Source: Leadbettera azotonutricia ZAS-9
GTDB lineage: Bacteria; Spirochaetota; Spirochaetia; Treponematales; Breznakiellaceae
NCBI RefSeq assembly: GCF_000214355.1
Contig: NC_015577.1
Location: 3,339,389 to 3,403,388 of the forward strand
Reading direction: 5' to 3'
DNA length: 64,000 nucleotides
Positions 35,803 through 45,363 of the stretch are shown piece after piece. Each line of letters begins with the position of its first letter. Position 1 is the stretch's first letter. A program made the translations under genes and the position numbers. Below the pieces are notes generated by a model. That model did not search any database. It had not been told where the DNA came from and saw nothing but the letters and a program-made list of their open reading frames with translations.

Positions 35803-36867
35803 TTAAGACTTACTATCTTCAATATATTCAAATTCTTTTGGATTTCCATCCCTTATATAAGTAACTTTTACCATTGTTTTTGGTGCCTTTCCCAAAGGCA
35901 CCCCACGGGCTGAGGCAAATATTTTAGGAAACTCCAACAAATTTATTCTCCAATTTTTTTTTAACATATCCAGCTTTGCCTCATACGTATTGCCTATAAC
36001 AAGACCGCCTTTTTCTGCCTTTGGTTTGGCTTTTTGCGGTGTTTCGGTTTTGATAAACCTGCCATAACCGATTGACGTTTTGCCGCCAAAACCAAGCAAA
36101 GAAAAGGCTGTTGCAAACATGGCATGAACAGCGCTGGTATCATCTTCGGTAAAAACAGCATCAGAGTCGCCTGAAGCCAATGGCAGGAAAAAGGCACGAA
36201 AAACAAAATCACAGCCTTCCCCAACGGTGAGAAATTTAATAGGAATGGGGAATTCAGTCTCAACAGGGCCTTTGGCGTTTTGGTTCATATAATAACCCGA
36301 ATAATGGGGGTTCATTATATCGATTTTTAATACGGGCGGTTTAAGGGGGTAGGCATCAAGGATCACAAGCTGGCCCCTTGTTTCCTGGGTACCAAAATAT
36401 TTTTTCAGCATTTTATCATCAATTTCGCCATTGTTAACAAGAGAGGGATCTTTTTCGGCCAAATTAAGCGCATGGGCTATCCGCAAAACCCCTTTTATAG
36501 AACTGGCTGGCAAGAATGGGCACCCGGTATTTCTGTCCAGTATCATACCGGTTTCATTGGGATGCCCTGAACCAAGGCCGCTGATAAAGGGAGAACTCAA
36601 TTTAGCATAAATAGCAACGGGTTCAAGACTAGTTCCCCTAACCATATCATTAATAATGGATTCCTGCCTGTTATGAATAGCTTTTAATAAATCTTCTGAA
36701 CTATCCAGGCAATTATTGGCTATCTCCAAAAGGCTCTTAACGGTATCGGTATTAGGTTTGACTGATGCATCAGTTTCGCGCCACTCCACCAGGCGTGGAA
36801 AGGCCAGCGAAAAATTTGCCGTTTTTCTGTTTAGCAGATCCTTCATTGACAAGGGAAGGGGCAGCAT
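35803..36867 (-). CDS. cmr6: Type III-B RAMP protein Cmr6
   Basis: This 354-residue subunit of the Cmr effector complex caps the 3' end of the crRNA backbone. The RAMP segments LSSPFISGLGSGHPNETG, PFLPASSIKGVLR and the glycine-rich LGFGGKTSIGYGRF are present in the right order. It sits one base after cmr5. SD-like GGGGAAG precedes the start. Normal in length and context. Confidence 0.9.
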   Translation of the reverse strand: MLPLPLSMKDLLNRKTANFSLAFPRLVEWRETDASVKPNTDTVKSLLEIANNCLDSSEDLLKAIHNRQESIINDMVRGTSLEPVAIYAKLSSPFISGLGSGHPNETGMILDRNTGCPFLPASSIKGVLRIAHALNLAEKDPSLVNNGEIDDKMLKKYFGTQETRGQLVILDAYPLKPPVLKIDIMNPHYSGYYMNQNAKGPVETEFPIPIKFLTVGEGCDFVFRAFFLPLASGDSDAVFTEDDTSAVHAMFATAFSLLGFGGKTSIGYGRFIKTETPQKAKPKAEKGGLVIGNTYEAKLDMLKKNWRINLLEFPKIFASARGVPLGKAPKTMVKVTYIRDGNPKEFEYIEDSKS

Positions 36868-36868
36868 A

Positions 36869-37243
36869 TCAATTCTTCCCCTCTATTGCCTGGAACGCTC
36901 TTGCATAGCGCTTCAGCCATTCAAGAAGCTTAAGCGTTTCATGCTGGGCTTTTAGATACTCAGCCTGATCCAGGCTATTAAATTTCTTTAAGAATTCTAA
37001 ATTGTGTGCTTCCGGGACAAACTGTTCCTTAATGAGCCATTCTTTAATAATATTAAAAACCTTGCCCTCATTTCCATCTATCCCCCTTGAAAGCAAAAAG
37101 GCCAAGGTCTGACCAAGGCCATTCATAAGGAGCATAGTAGGAGTACTCACAATAAAGCTAACGCTTTTAGAAGGAACAGGAGTTCCAAAATTTGCAATTT
37201 GTTCCAGGGCAAATTCAGCCCTTTTCTGTTGTTTGGTCTGCAT
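36869..37243 (-). CDS. cmr5: Type III-B small subunit Cmr5
   Basis: This 124-residue helical protein forms the inner filament of the Cmr complex. I start at the ATG at 37243 (MQTKQQKRAEFALEQI), which follows AGGAG by five bases; an ATG at 37261 would overlap cmr4 and lacks a site. The N-terminal QQKRAEFA and the middle NGLGQTLAFLLSRG are typical of Cmr5. Family length matches. Confidence 0.88.
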   Translation of the reverse strand: MQTKQQKRAEFALEQIANFGTPVPSKSVSFIVSTPTMLLMNGLGQTLAFLLSRGIDGNEGKVFNIIKEWLIKEQFVPEAHNLEFLKKFNSLDQAEYLKAQHETLKLLEWLKRYARAFQAIEGKN

Positions 37244-37251
37244 AAAAACTC

Positions 37252-38145
37252 CTACATCCACTTTAATTCAAAAATACCGCGGCCCATTGTTTCATCGCCG
37301 CCCACCTGTATATGATCTTTGATGACTTCATCCTTAATATGCTGACGTATAGTCTCGGCTTTAATCTTTTCGCCAATGTTTTTTGTTTCGCCCCAGTGGA
37401 TAATGCAATACATAAGGCTATCCGCAGGCAGTTCTTCCTGATAACGCAGTGAACCTGTAGTGGTTGCTCCGGTTTTTTGATCTATAGCAATCTGTGCGGC
37501 GATCTGCGTACAGTCGCTTACCCCATAATCAAAAATACCATCGGCTACAACCAAAAGCTTTCCAGCACCTTCAAAGTATTTCAACAAATCTTTTAGGCTA
37601 TCAGCCGTTTTGGATTCATCAACTTTAACTTCATAATCTTCAAGAAGAATGCTGCCTTTAAGCCCTCCTGAAACACACAGGGCATTGCTATCGTTGATCC
37701 ATGATGTATCTTTATTTAACTCGTCAGGGGTTTGCACTTTTATTCCAGTAATTGCCAAATCCCTGCTAAGCCTTTTTAATACGGCGGGGCAGGTAATCCA
37801 GACAAAAGGAGCGGCGCTCGACCTCATGGGGAAGGCCAGAATTTTCGCATCAGAGACTGAAATAGCGCCGGCATAACCATTTGCGGCATTTTCCACCCTG
37901 TCGGTCCCGAAAATGTTTTTGGTAATATCTTCAAAATATTTTAATTCGTTATTATTGGGGATATTGTTTTTATACCGATCAAAATTAGCCCGCAGGGATC
38001 CTTTCATTCCTGACGATTGTATAACAGGCCAATTGGTATGGCGTTCCCGCTGTATAGGCGAATCGACAGTCCCAAGGGAAGAACCGCTTCCAGCGTGGCA
38101 GGGGCTTACCGCATACATACGCATAATCGAATAGTCATTATCCAT
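37252..38145 (-). CDS. cmr4: Type III-B RAMP protein Cmr4 (target-RNA nuclease subunit)
   Basis: This 297-residue backbone subunit cuts target RNA at six-base steps. The N-terminal MYAVSPCHAGSGSSLG and the loop VDSPIQRERHTNWP are typical, with Asp28 at the catalytic position known from other Cmr4 proteins. The C-terminal GGDETMGRGIF is the expected glycine-rich loop. The RNase activity should be intact. Confidence 0.93.
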   Translation of the reverse strand: MDNDYSIMRMYAVSPCHAGSGSSLGTVDSPIQRERHTNWPVIQSSGMKGSLRANFDRYKNNIPNNNELKYFEDITKNIFGTDRVENAANGYAGAISVSDAKILAFPMRSSAAPFVWITCPAVLKRLSRDLAITGIKVQTPDELNKDTSWINDSNALCVSGGLKGSILLEDYEVKVDESKTADSLKDLLKYFEGAGKLLVVADGIFDYGVSDCTQIAAQIAIDQKTGATTTGSLRYQEELPADSLMYCIIHWGETKNIGEKIKAETIRQHIKDEVIKDHIQVGGDETMGRGIFELKWM

Positions 38146-38157
38146 TGCTCACTCCTC

Positions 38158-39141
38158 TTATTTATTTCCCAAAGGGATGCAGACAGAATTCACTTTTTTC
38201 TGAAACACTGCTCCTGCGGGTATCCAATTTTTAGTGGATTTATGAAAACCTTTTGCTAAATCCCAGCCTGCAATTGAAAACAATTTTTGCGAAGCCGCTA
38301 TTTTTCCGACAGTTTCCTGCGTCGCTTCAATGGGCGCAAGGGAAACATACAAGCTGCTGCTATTTGCCTGAGCCTTCCCCAATTCCAATGGAAAATCTAT
38401 TTTTTTATAGGAACAGATCCTCCTTTCTCCCCCAAGGGTAAGGGCACCCTTATCCTTTAACCCGCAATCACGATCAAAAAGAACCAATAACTCAATATCA
38501 TCTTTAAGGCGTATATGCTGAGCCGAATATAGTGCGCCCTGAATCACGCTTCTTTTTTCATCTATACCAATGCCAATGCGCATTTCGGTTGAGAAAATAT
38601 CGCTGCGCAATATAATATCATCTTTTCCAATGATATTATTATCAGAAACAATAAAATCAAGGGAGACCCATAAATCCTTCATGGGTTGGGCGTCTTCTTT
38701 TGGGACAACAAAATAAAGCTCCCCTTCGGAACTTTCAATATCAAGACTGGAAAAATCTTCCTGCAATAATTTGGCAGGGACAACCTTTTTCCCGATATAA
38801 TCAGAAGGGCGAATTAGTTTTTCTTTGGTATCAATATACCAGAGTGCGGGCGCGGGGGCATAAATAGCATCTCCCTTTTTAACAAGAATGCCATCGATGG
38901 TAAAGGGCGTACTATCGGAACCATATTTGCCGATTGTCGCTTCGATTTCTCCTGCTTTCCCATTTTTATAATCCTCAAAAGAGATATGGCGTTCATTGAG
39001 GATTGCAGTACGTACAGCCCCGCTTATCACAGACACCGGAGGGGGGAAAAGGGGCAGTGACTGAATTTGGCCGGCTTCCATGGGAGTATTTCCCCGAAAG
39101 AAAAGAGTATCCAGGGGCTTAAAGGTATAACAAACGTCCAT
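38158..39141 (-). CDS. cmr3: Type III-B RAMP protein Cmr3
   Basis: This 327-residue subunit binds the crRNA 5' tag next to Cmr2. The N-terminus is the classic Cmr3 sequence (FKPLDTLFFRGNTPMEAG, then FPPPVSVISGAVRTAIL). It lies three bases downstream of cmr2 on the same strand. Nothing unusual seen. Confidence 0.92.
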   Translation of the reverse strand: MDVCYTFKPLDTLFFRGNTPMEAGQIQSLPLFPPPVSVISGAVRTAILNERHISFEDYKNGKAGEIEATIGKYGSDSTPFTIDGILVKKGDAIYAPAPALWYIDTKEKLIRPSDYIGKKVVPAKLLQEDFSSLDIESSEGELYFVVPKEDAQPMKDLWVSLDFIVSDNNIIGKDDIILRSDIFSTEMRIGIGIDEKRSVIQGALYSAQHIRLKDDIELLVLFDRDCGLKDKGALTLGGERRICSYKKIDFPLELGKAQANSSSLYVSLAPIEATQETVGKIAASQKLFSIAGWDLAKGFHKSTKNWIPAGAVFQKKVNSVCIPLGNK

Positions 39142-39144
39142 ATC

Positions 39145-41616
39145 TTATCCTTCCCTTCCGGATGCTAAAAAAGCCGCAATAATTACCGCTTCCTGATTGA
39201 TTATTAATTTCGGACTACCAGGTTTTTTTATAATGCTTACCCCTGCCAGGGCATTGGTATAATTTTCCAATTCTTCTTTCGTAAGGCTTTTATTTGCCTG
39301 GTCGGAATGTCCCAGTTCGTACCGGAAAAGTTTTGCGATCTTTGCCCTATTGTCTTCGGTATCGGACTTAACCAGCGGCTCAAGGGATGTTTCCATTGCC
39401 TTTTCAGCCAAGCGGTAAAGCAGGGATGTTGAAAGCCTATCCCCGGCAACGCCTTGAATAAGTGTCTTAAAAGAACTGAGGCGGCTCCCGCCGAATATAT
39501 GGCTTGATTCATTTTCGTCCCATTTGAACCAGACATTCCTATCCCCGCCTGAACGTTTAGAAAGCCTTATAGCCAACGCATTCCTGCCTGCTTCGTGTTT
39601 GGCAATGCCTTCCAACACTTCGTGGGCGCTGCGTATTACTTCGCGGAGAGGCTCCTTATAATGGGCAATCACTATGGCGCCTGAAATGGAAATACCTTCT
39701 GCGCCGCTTCCCAAATGGAGGGAAATTTTTGAAAGCCCCGGTGAACCGCGCTCAACAGGATAAGCTCCTTCATTGTTGTAAGCTGCAAAAGACAGGGTAT
39801 AGGCTTTGCGGATCTCATCGGCTGTTTCAATAGCTGTAGACACCGGCATTATGGCGCACACATCATCGCCGCCGGCATAAATAAGGCGGCCCCTGCCCCG
39901 GACAACAGATGAATTAACACCATAGCGGGCAAAATTGTTCAGGGAGTCGGAAATTGCTGCATGCAGAGCAGGACTCATGGTCTTTTCGGTTTTAATGGTT
40001 GAACCATTGATAAGATCGCCCATTTTATCGCCATCCATTAAAAGGAGGGCATAATATTTATCCTTATTTGTATAGGAGATATTATAATAACTCGCTTCAT
40101 GCTGAAAATCGTACCCTTCAGGCTCGATTTCGTTATTATACATTGCGTCAGTTATTTTCTTTTCGTCAAGGTTTTTATCAATCCCCTTTAATTCATTAAG
40201 GAAATCTTTTGCCGCCATTTCGGTGGTCGAGGGAAATTTACTGTCGAAAAGGGCGTTATATAAAATTCTGTTCCCGGTTTTCTGTATCGCGATGGGCAAA
40301 AAACGCTTTACCGCACAAATAGCGCAGAGCCTTTCGTTCTTGCCGACTTGAGTATAGTTATCCTTTTCGGGGTTTGTTCTATCCCCGAGAGTTTTCCAGA
40401 ATTCCTTAATCCCGGCACTGTAGACCTGTGCCTTTGTATTCCCGGCATCATCCATAGAATGAAGCGCCTCATGCTCGCCACAGAGGGGGCATTTTTCGCC
40501 TTCCTGAATATTTTTAAGTTTTAGGGGTTTCATTTTTCCGGCGGCAAGCACCCCCTGAACCAGGGAGTGGGATGCACCGTAGAGCATAACATTGCCGGCA
40601 ACAAATTCTTTTTCCCATTTATCAGGGGGAAGCAGTTTTGCCGCCTTATCCTTGTCTTCCGGGGCAAGGAATTTGATCTTGGCCCATGAAAACTTCCAGT
40701 AACTGTCTATCTGATTTGACCAGAGAGCATCAAATTTAGCGCCGGATCCGGTCCTGTCGGCAATGTACTTTTTGACAATTTCCGCCTGGCGTATCCATTC
40801 ATCATTGATGGTCTTTTCAATTTCCCTGCAAATTAACGAAGCCGATTCTTTTGGCGCAACAAAAACAAATTTATTTGGGAATGCGGCGATGGAAACAGAT
40901 CCATTGTCCAATGCCGCCAACTGGGCATCTGTTTCAATTAGAAACGATTTTAATTTGTATTTATCTTCAAGCAGATCATTTATCATGGATTGATTGTGCA
41001 GCGAAGGATAGAGAATATGATCAGGCCCTAATTCCCGCATCACATGGGAGAGCCCGGCAAAGGCAAGATACGAAAGCAAGATCGATCCGGCCCAAAAATC
41101 GCGGAGCTTGCGGGCATGGCCGATAAAATCCTGCACCGGCGTTATGGAAAAGGCCACCAACGCAGCCTTGCCTGACGCATCCATGGAACCAGCCGATTCA
41201 AAAGCCGACTTAAAGCTTAATTGCTGCCACAGGGAATTATCAGGGTCCTTTGGATCTCCAGGGAGTATATCCCACAGAGCCCCAAAGCCGCCCGCATTGT
41301 TCAGGCGAAGCCTTTTTGGAAAAGCAAAAAAGAAATACTGGAAAGCGGCGTCTGCCCATGCTTCGGTTCCCGGGGCAAGGCCATTCTTTTCGCTCAACAG
41401 TCCAAGATCTTTATCCATAATGCCCTTTAGCTCTGCCTGTAATTTGCCCACATCAAAAACAGGGAGATCGAGAGGAAGTTTTTCCCCCACCAAAGGATGA
41501 ATTATCGCAGGAGATTTAATAAAAGCACCGTCTTTTGCCAAGCCATCAATTAATCCACGGACAATGGCGTCCTGCCAGAGTGTTACTTTTTTATGCCAAT
41601 AATTTTCCGGCTTCAT
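39145..41616 (-). CDS. cmr2: Type III-B Cas10 subunit Cmr2, cyclase-type, HD motif apparently lost
   Basis: This 823-residue large subunit has an intact palm motif GGDD (IYAGGDDVCAIMP, near residue 580), a second palm segment (LLLMDGDKMGDLINGS) and a zinc ribbon (CPLCGEH and CAIC). It should make cyclic oligoadenylates on target binding. The N-terminal HD nuclease motif of other Cmr2/Cas10 proteins (LHDPP-like) appears as LWQDA, with Gln in place of the His. I infer no DNase activity. Its stop/start contact with cmr1 is an ATGA overlap. Confidence 0.93.
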   Translation of the reverse strand: MKPENYWHKKVTLWQDAIVRGLIDGLAKDGAFIKSPAIIHPLVGEKLPLDLPVFDVGKLQAELKGIMDKDLGLLSEKNGLAPGTEAWADAAFQYFFFAFPKRLRLNNAGGFGALWDILPGDPKDPDNSLWQQLSFKSAFESAGSMDASGKAALVAFSITPVQDFIGHARKLRDFWAGSILLSYLAFAGLSHVMRELGPDHILYPSLHNQSMINDLLEDKYKLKSFLIETDAQLAALDNGSVSIAAFPNKFVFVAPKESASLICREIEKTINDEWIRQAEIVKKYIADRTGSGAKFDALWSNQIDSYWKFSWAKIKFLAPEDKDKAAKLLPPDKWEKEFVAGNVMLYGASHSLVQGVLAAGKMKPLKLKNIQEGEKCPLCGEHEALHSMDDAGNTKAQVYSAGIKEFWKTLGDRTNPEKDNYTQVGKNERLCAICAVKRFLPIAIQKTGNRILYNALFDSKFPSTTEMAAKDFLNELKGIDKNLDEKKITDAMYNNEIEPEGYDFQHEASYYNISYTNKDKYYALLLMDGDKMGDLINGSTIKTEKTMSPALHAAISDSLNNFARYGVNSSVVRGRGRLIYAGGDDVCAIMPVSTAIETADEIRKAYTLSFAAYNNEGAYPVERGSPGLSKISLHLGSGAEGISISGAIVIAHYKEPLREVIRSAHEVLEGIAKHEAGRNALAIRLSKRSGGDRNVWFKWDENESSHIFGGSRLSSFKTLIQGVAGDRLSTSLLYRLAEKAMETSLEPLVKSDTEDNRAKIAKLFRYELGHSDQANKSLTKEELENYTNALAGVSIIKKPGSPKLIINQEAVIIAAFLASGREG

Positions 41617-42716
41617 TGCTGAGCCCCCATGCGGCTAAGGCCATTTTGCCCATCAAGATACGCATGAACTTTTTCCCATACTTCCTTATCGTTTATTTTC
41701 GTACCTGTCAGCAATTCCTGTTTATAGGGAATGTGAATAATACGGGCGCTTAAATTTTTATCCGAAACCCTGGCAATTTTCAACAACAACTGGGATGGAA
41801 CCCTTTCGATACTTTTATTTTTCCTCTCACTTAGTTCATGATGTGTTACCGGATAGCCCAGGACATACCGTTCGGCAGTGGTTTTATCATCAGTGGGGAA
41901 TTTAAAACTTGTCCTTAATTCAAGATAAAGCTTTGCAAGCTGTCCCAGCAATTCCTCATAATCATTGCCTCTCTCAACTTCCCATGCCAACAGAGAAGTA
42001 TCATCCTTCCCGATGTAATGGGGATAGCTGCGTTTTTCATTGGAGCTAAAACCTTTTTCCCAATCCACAGCGCATTCTTTAATCCTGCCGACGCCAGGCA
42101 GTATCTGTTTATTGCCTCCCTGCAGCTGCCGCACCGATAAAGACCCCCAGCCGTTTCTGGATCGGGACCCAATGGCGCCGAAATTATGAATCAGGGTCAT
42201 AATATATTTGATGGAATCTACTTTATCTTTGGGCATTAGAATTTCAAGCTGAACTCTGGAACCCGGTATAATGTATTTTTTGTATTTTATCGTAGAAGAG
42301 CGTTTGGAACCATTTTGATCCTTATGAGCCTCTTTTTCATAACTTACCGGCCCATAACCCAAATACAAAGCCGCATCTATATCCAATCCGCCCTGGCCAA
42401 CTTCAGGATGATATACCCTTCCAAGATTTATCGCTTCATTACTATCGGTACACTGAGAATTTACAATCCGTATGCGTATTCTGCTTGCGCTGTTCCCCTC
42501 GCCGCTTGCAGAGCCGAACAGTTTCGCCTCTTCCTTCCATAAATTTTCGGGTGATAAATTTTCGTTGCCGGCCACACGCCACCAGCGGCGGATAAGGTTT
42601 TTAAAGGGAGGGGTTCTCAGTTCGGCATTGCCATCGTGGCCGCCGAGGAAGGCAGGAGTCAAGAATTCGAATTCGTACTCAACTTTTTCAGTACCGTAGT
42701 ACCGTGAAATATTCAT
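41613..42716 (-). CDS. cmr1: Type III-B RAMP protein Cmr1
   Basis: This 367-residue RAMP subunit acts at the 3' end of the Cmr complex. The N-terminal YEFEFLTPAFLGGHDG, LRTPPFKNLIRRWWRV and the glycine-rich IGSRSRNGWGSL are diagnostic. It is the second gene of the minus-strand cas operon, beginning one base after cas6 ends and overlapping cmr2 by four bases. Confidence 0.92.
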   Translation of the reverse strand: MNISRYYGTEKVEYEFEFLTPAFLGGHDGNAELRTPPFKNLIRRWWRVAGNENLSPENLWKEEAKLFGSASGEGNSASRIRIRIVNSQCTDSNEAINLGRVYHPEVGQGGLDIDAALYLGYGPVSYEKEAHKDQNGSKRSSTIKYKKYIIPGSRVQLEILMPKDKVDSIKYIMTLIHNFGAIGSRSRNGWGSLSVRQLQGGNKQILPGVGRIKECAVDWEKGFSSNEKRSYPHYIGKDDTSLLAWEVERGNDYEELLGQLAKLYLELRTSFKFPTDDKTTAERYVLGYPVTHHELSERKNKSIERVPSQLLLKIARVSDKNLSARIIHIPYKQELLTGTKINDKEVWEKVHAYLDGQNGLSRMGAQQ

Positions 42717-43661
42717 CTATATCCCTTTTTCCCATACGCTAATCCTGCCCAACCCGAAGTTGGCGTTCTTCCCCGTATGAAAGATGCCGGCAAACCGGAG
42801 GAGGGCCCGCTCGAAGGAAGTGAATTCGCCTGAAAGAACCATATCGCCCATGAGACCCCCGAGCTGCATGGAAACACGCTGGCGGGCCGAGTAGTGCTCA
42901 AAATCCCGCCATACAAGATTGTCATTAATTATATGCCATTTGCCGGAGAACTGATAGCCCCCAGAATTTATTCCGGCGCTTCCATATTGGGAACAAAGGG
43001 CCAAAGCCCTGCGGAAAAGGGAAGCTGCAAAGTCCCCGGCTTCCAAGCTTTTTACGTAACGCCCATCGATCTTGAGCCTTAAAGGCGAATCGGCGCGTAC
43101 CAGAAGTTCCCGCTGTTCCGGTTTATCATCGCTTGACAGATCGGCTTCCCAGAGATCGGGCTCGGCGCCCGTATCCAGAGACTCCCTGTCAAGAAGAATG
43201 GAAGCACCCCCGTAAACCACATCTTTTATCAGGAAAGAAACGCGTTCCCTCAGTACACCAAGCTCGCCCGCCTTCTTGAGGGCATAATAAAAATACGGCA
43301 GATACTTTACGGCCTGCCCCATACATACAAGATTGAGGTTGAGTGCGTCATACTCGCCGGGTAGAAAGTGTTCGGTTTCAATGATCACAGGATGGGGGAA
43401 CCTGTCCCTGCCCGCCAATACCTCGTTGCTGCGGGGCGCAATGGACTCGAAGGCAAACCCATACGCACAGGCCGAACTGAACATGCAGCTCCCGCAAACC
43501 GATCCATGGGCAATGCAGCAAATCCGCCTGAGGTGCAGCCCCATGACGCTCCTCACCACAAAAGCCGGGGGCGCCAGAAACCTCGCCTTGCCGTTAAACT
43601 CCAGTTTGAAGGCAACTTTTTTATAAAGCAATCGCATCATATCAACTATAACCTTACCCAC
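42717..43661 (-). CDS. cas6: Cas6-family CRISPR RNA endoribonuclease
   Basis: This protein of up to 314 residues resembles the PF10040-type Cas6 found in type III loci. N-terminal features include an FLAPPAFVVRSVMG segment and a cysteine cluster (CCIAHGSVCGSCMFSSAC). The C-terminal half ends in the RAMP glycine-rich stretch FAGIFHTGKNANFGLGRI. The start is ambiguous: GTG at 43661, or ATG at 43640 or 43637. It should cut the array transcripts in the repeat. It is the first gene of the leftward operon, and a minus-strand TATAAT (43716-43711) in the leader may drive it. Confidence 0.82.
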   Translation of the reverse strand: MGKVIVDMMRLLYKKVAFKLEFNGKARFLAPPAFVVRSVMGLHLRRICCIAHGSVCGSCMFSSACAYGFAFESIAPRSNEVLAGRDRFPHPVIIETEHFLPGEYDALNLNLVCMGQAVKYLPYFYYALKKAGELGVLRERVSFLIKDVVYGGASILLDRESLDTGAEPDLWEADLSSDDKPEQRELLVRADSPLRLKIDGRYVKSLEAGDFAASLFRRALALCSQYGSAGINSGGYQFSGKWHIINDNLVWRDFEHYSARQRVSMQLGGLMGDMVLSGEFTSFERALLRFAGIFHTGKNANFGLGRISVWEKGI

Positions 43662-43681
43662 CCCCTGCGGATAGTATCCCC

Positions 43682-43937
43682 CTTGACAAAGGGAGGCAAT
43701 CTGCCCAAAAATTATACTTGGTACTGGTATTCAACAGAAATCGCAAACCTCGGATTTGCTTAAAAACCCCTAAAAAAGGGGTAGGTTTGCGAAAGTTATA
43801 ATTGCTTACAGGATAAGGAATTATGGAAAAAACGAGCGGAGCGGCATTGGGCAAAGAGGAAAATCCTGGTTTTTTGAGGGAGGTATGCGAAACAGGGCTT
43901 ATAAGTCTATATGGGATAAGGAATTATGAATGGCAAT
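43682..43937 (+). promoter_or_regulatory. CRISPR leader 1 with conserved hairpin
   Basis: This block precedes the 19-repeat array and has a twin at 46665-46818. It starts with CTTGACAAAGGGAGGCAATC. An inverted repeat follows: outer arms CGCAAACCT (43742-43750) and AGGTTTGCG (43783-43791), inner arms ACCCCT and AGGGGT (43766-43771, 43777-43782). A conserved TATAAT lies at 43797-43802. The last part holds a 103-base segment bounded by two copies of GGATAAGGAATTATG (43811-43825 and 43914-43928), which is absent from leader 2. Leaders carry the array promoter and integration signals. Confidence 0.8.
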
Positions 43938-45272
43938 GTCTGAACAAATGACCTGATTAAAGGGATTAAGACACGGAGGGTTCCAGTATTTGCAACCTCG
44001 GACCGCTCAAGTCTGAACAAATGACCTGATTAAAGGGATTAAGACCCAACAGAAAGACGGAGGTATGGGTATCTACGTTATGGTCTGAACAAATGACCTG
44101 ATTAAAGGGATTAAGACGTTATCCTGCCCAGGTGCCAGCTACCTGCGGATACCAGTCTGAACAAATGACCTGATTAAAGGGATTAAGACGCTTTTGGATT
44201 CGGCCTCTTCGACAACGGGTTCAGCAGGTCTGAACAAATGACCTGATTAAAGGGATTAAGACACTACTACGCGGTCTCGGCCTCTTCAGATTCAGCTACG
44301 TCTGAACAAATGACCTGATTAAAGGGATTAAGACTCGGAACTTGTTAAAAGTTCAACCTTTTTTCCTAATTGTCTGAACAAATGACCTGATTAAAGGGAT
44401 TAAGACCAGTTTTTGTTTGATCATCGATCGGATATGGATCGAGTCTGAACAAATGACCTGATTAAAGGGATTAAGACTCGATATCAGAGTTTACAATGGG
44501 TTTTCTTATAAATGAGTCTGAACAAATGACCTGATTAAAGGGATTAAGACCATGTTATCAATCTGTTCTTTAGCTTCAGGATAGTTCTCGTCTGAACAAA
44601 TGACCTGATTAAAGGGATTAAGACTGATGGTCCCACACATGTATCCGCACCTTATTCCTAACGTCTGAACAAATGACCTGATTAAAGGGATTAAGACTCG
44701 CCACCTTTCGAGAACATCATCATCTGTAACATTGTCTGAACAAATGACCTGATTAAAGGGATTAAGACACTTTAACTCCACCTATCAACTTTAATTTCCC
44801 TCTAGTGTCTGAACAAATGACCTGATTAAAGGGATTAAGACAGATTCCTCTGATATTTTGGGTGAACATTGAGTTTTGTCTGAACAAATGACCTGATTAA
44901 AGGGATTAAGACTCAACGGGTGGCAGAGTTTCGGGCGGCTCCGACAGTGTCTGAACAAATGACCTGATTAAAGGGATTAAGACCTCGATACAACCCAAGC
45001 GATCATCTTTTCGTGCAGAAGTCTGAACAAATGACCTGATTAAAGGGATTAAGACAGCATCTTCCGCCAATCGATACCTGCCCATACACCAGTCTGAACA
45101 AATGACCTGATTAAAGGGATTAAGACTAGCGGCATCTTTTTCGGCCCTCGCAGCCAATCTGCGGATGGTCTGAACAAATGACCTGATTAAAGGGATTAAG
45201 ACGACTTCTACATCCAGCTCTTCAGGTTTGAATGTACGAGTGTCTGAACAAATGACCTGATTAAAGGGATTA
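43938..45272 (+). CRISPR. CRISPR array 1: 19 repeats of 35 bases, 18 spacers
   Basis: Repeats begin at 43938, 44011, 44083, 44155, 44228, 44300, 44372, 44443, 44516, 44590, 44663, 44734, 44807, 44878, 44949, 45021, 45092, 45168 and 45242. Each starts GTCTGAACAAATGACC and ends GGGATTAAGAC. Spacers are 36-41 bases. The last repeat is degenerate after base 31, marking the trailer, so the leader is on the left and transcription runs rightward. The predicted 8-base crRNA 5' tag is ATTAAGAC, a usual type III form. I saw no spacer that clearly matches another place in this window. Confidence 0.98.
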
Positions 45273-45363
45273 TGCTTATAAATGACACTTTTTTACCCGA
45301 CGATCTTATAAAGATGCATTAAAAACGTTCGTACCGTTAGAATGTTTTTAAGCGGGGGTATTT

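Noticed and set aside
44506-45157. Minus-strand open frames across CRISPR array 1 coding for repeated LNPFNQVICSD and VLIPLIRSFVQT segments
   Set aside because: They are translations of the 35-base repeats and random spacers and have no ribosome site; the stretch is an array, not a gene.
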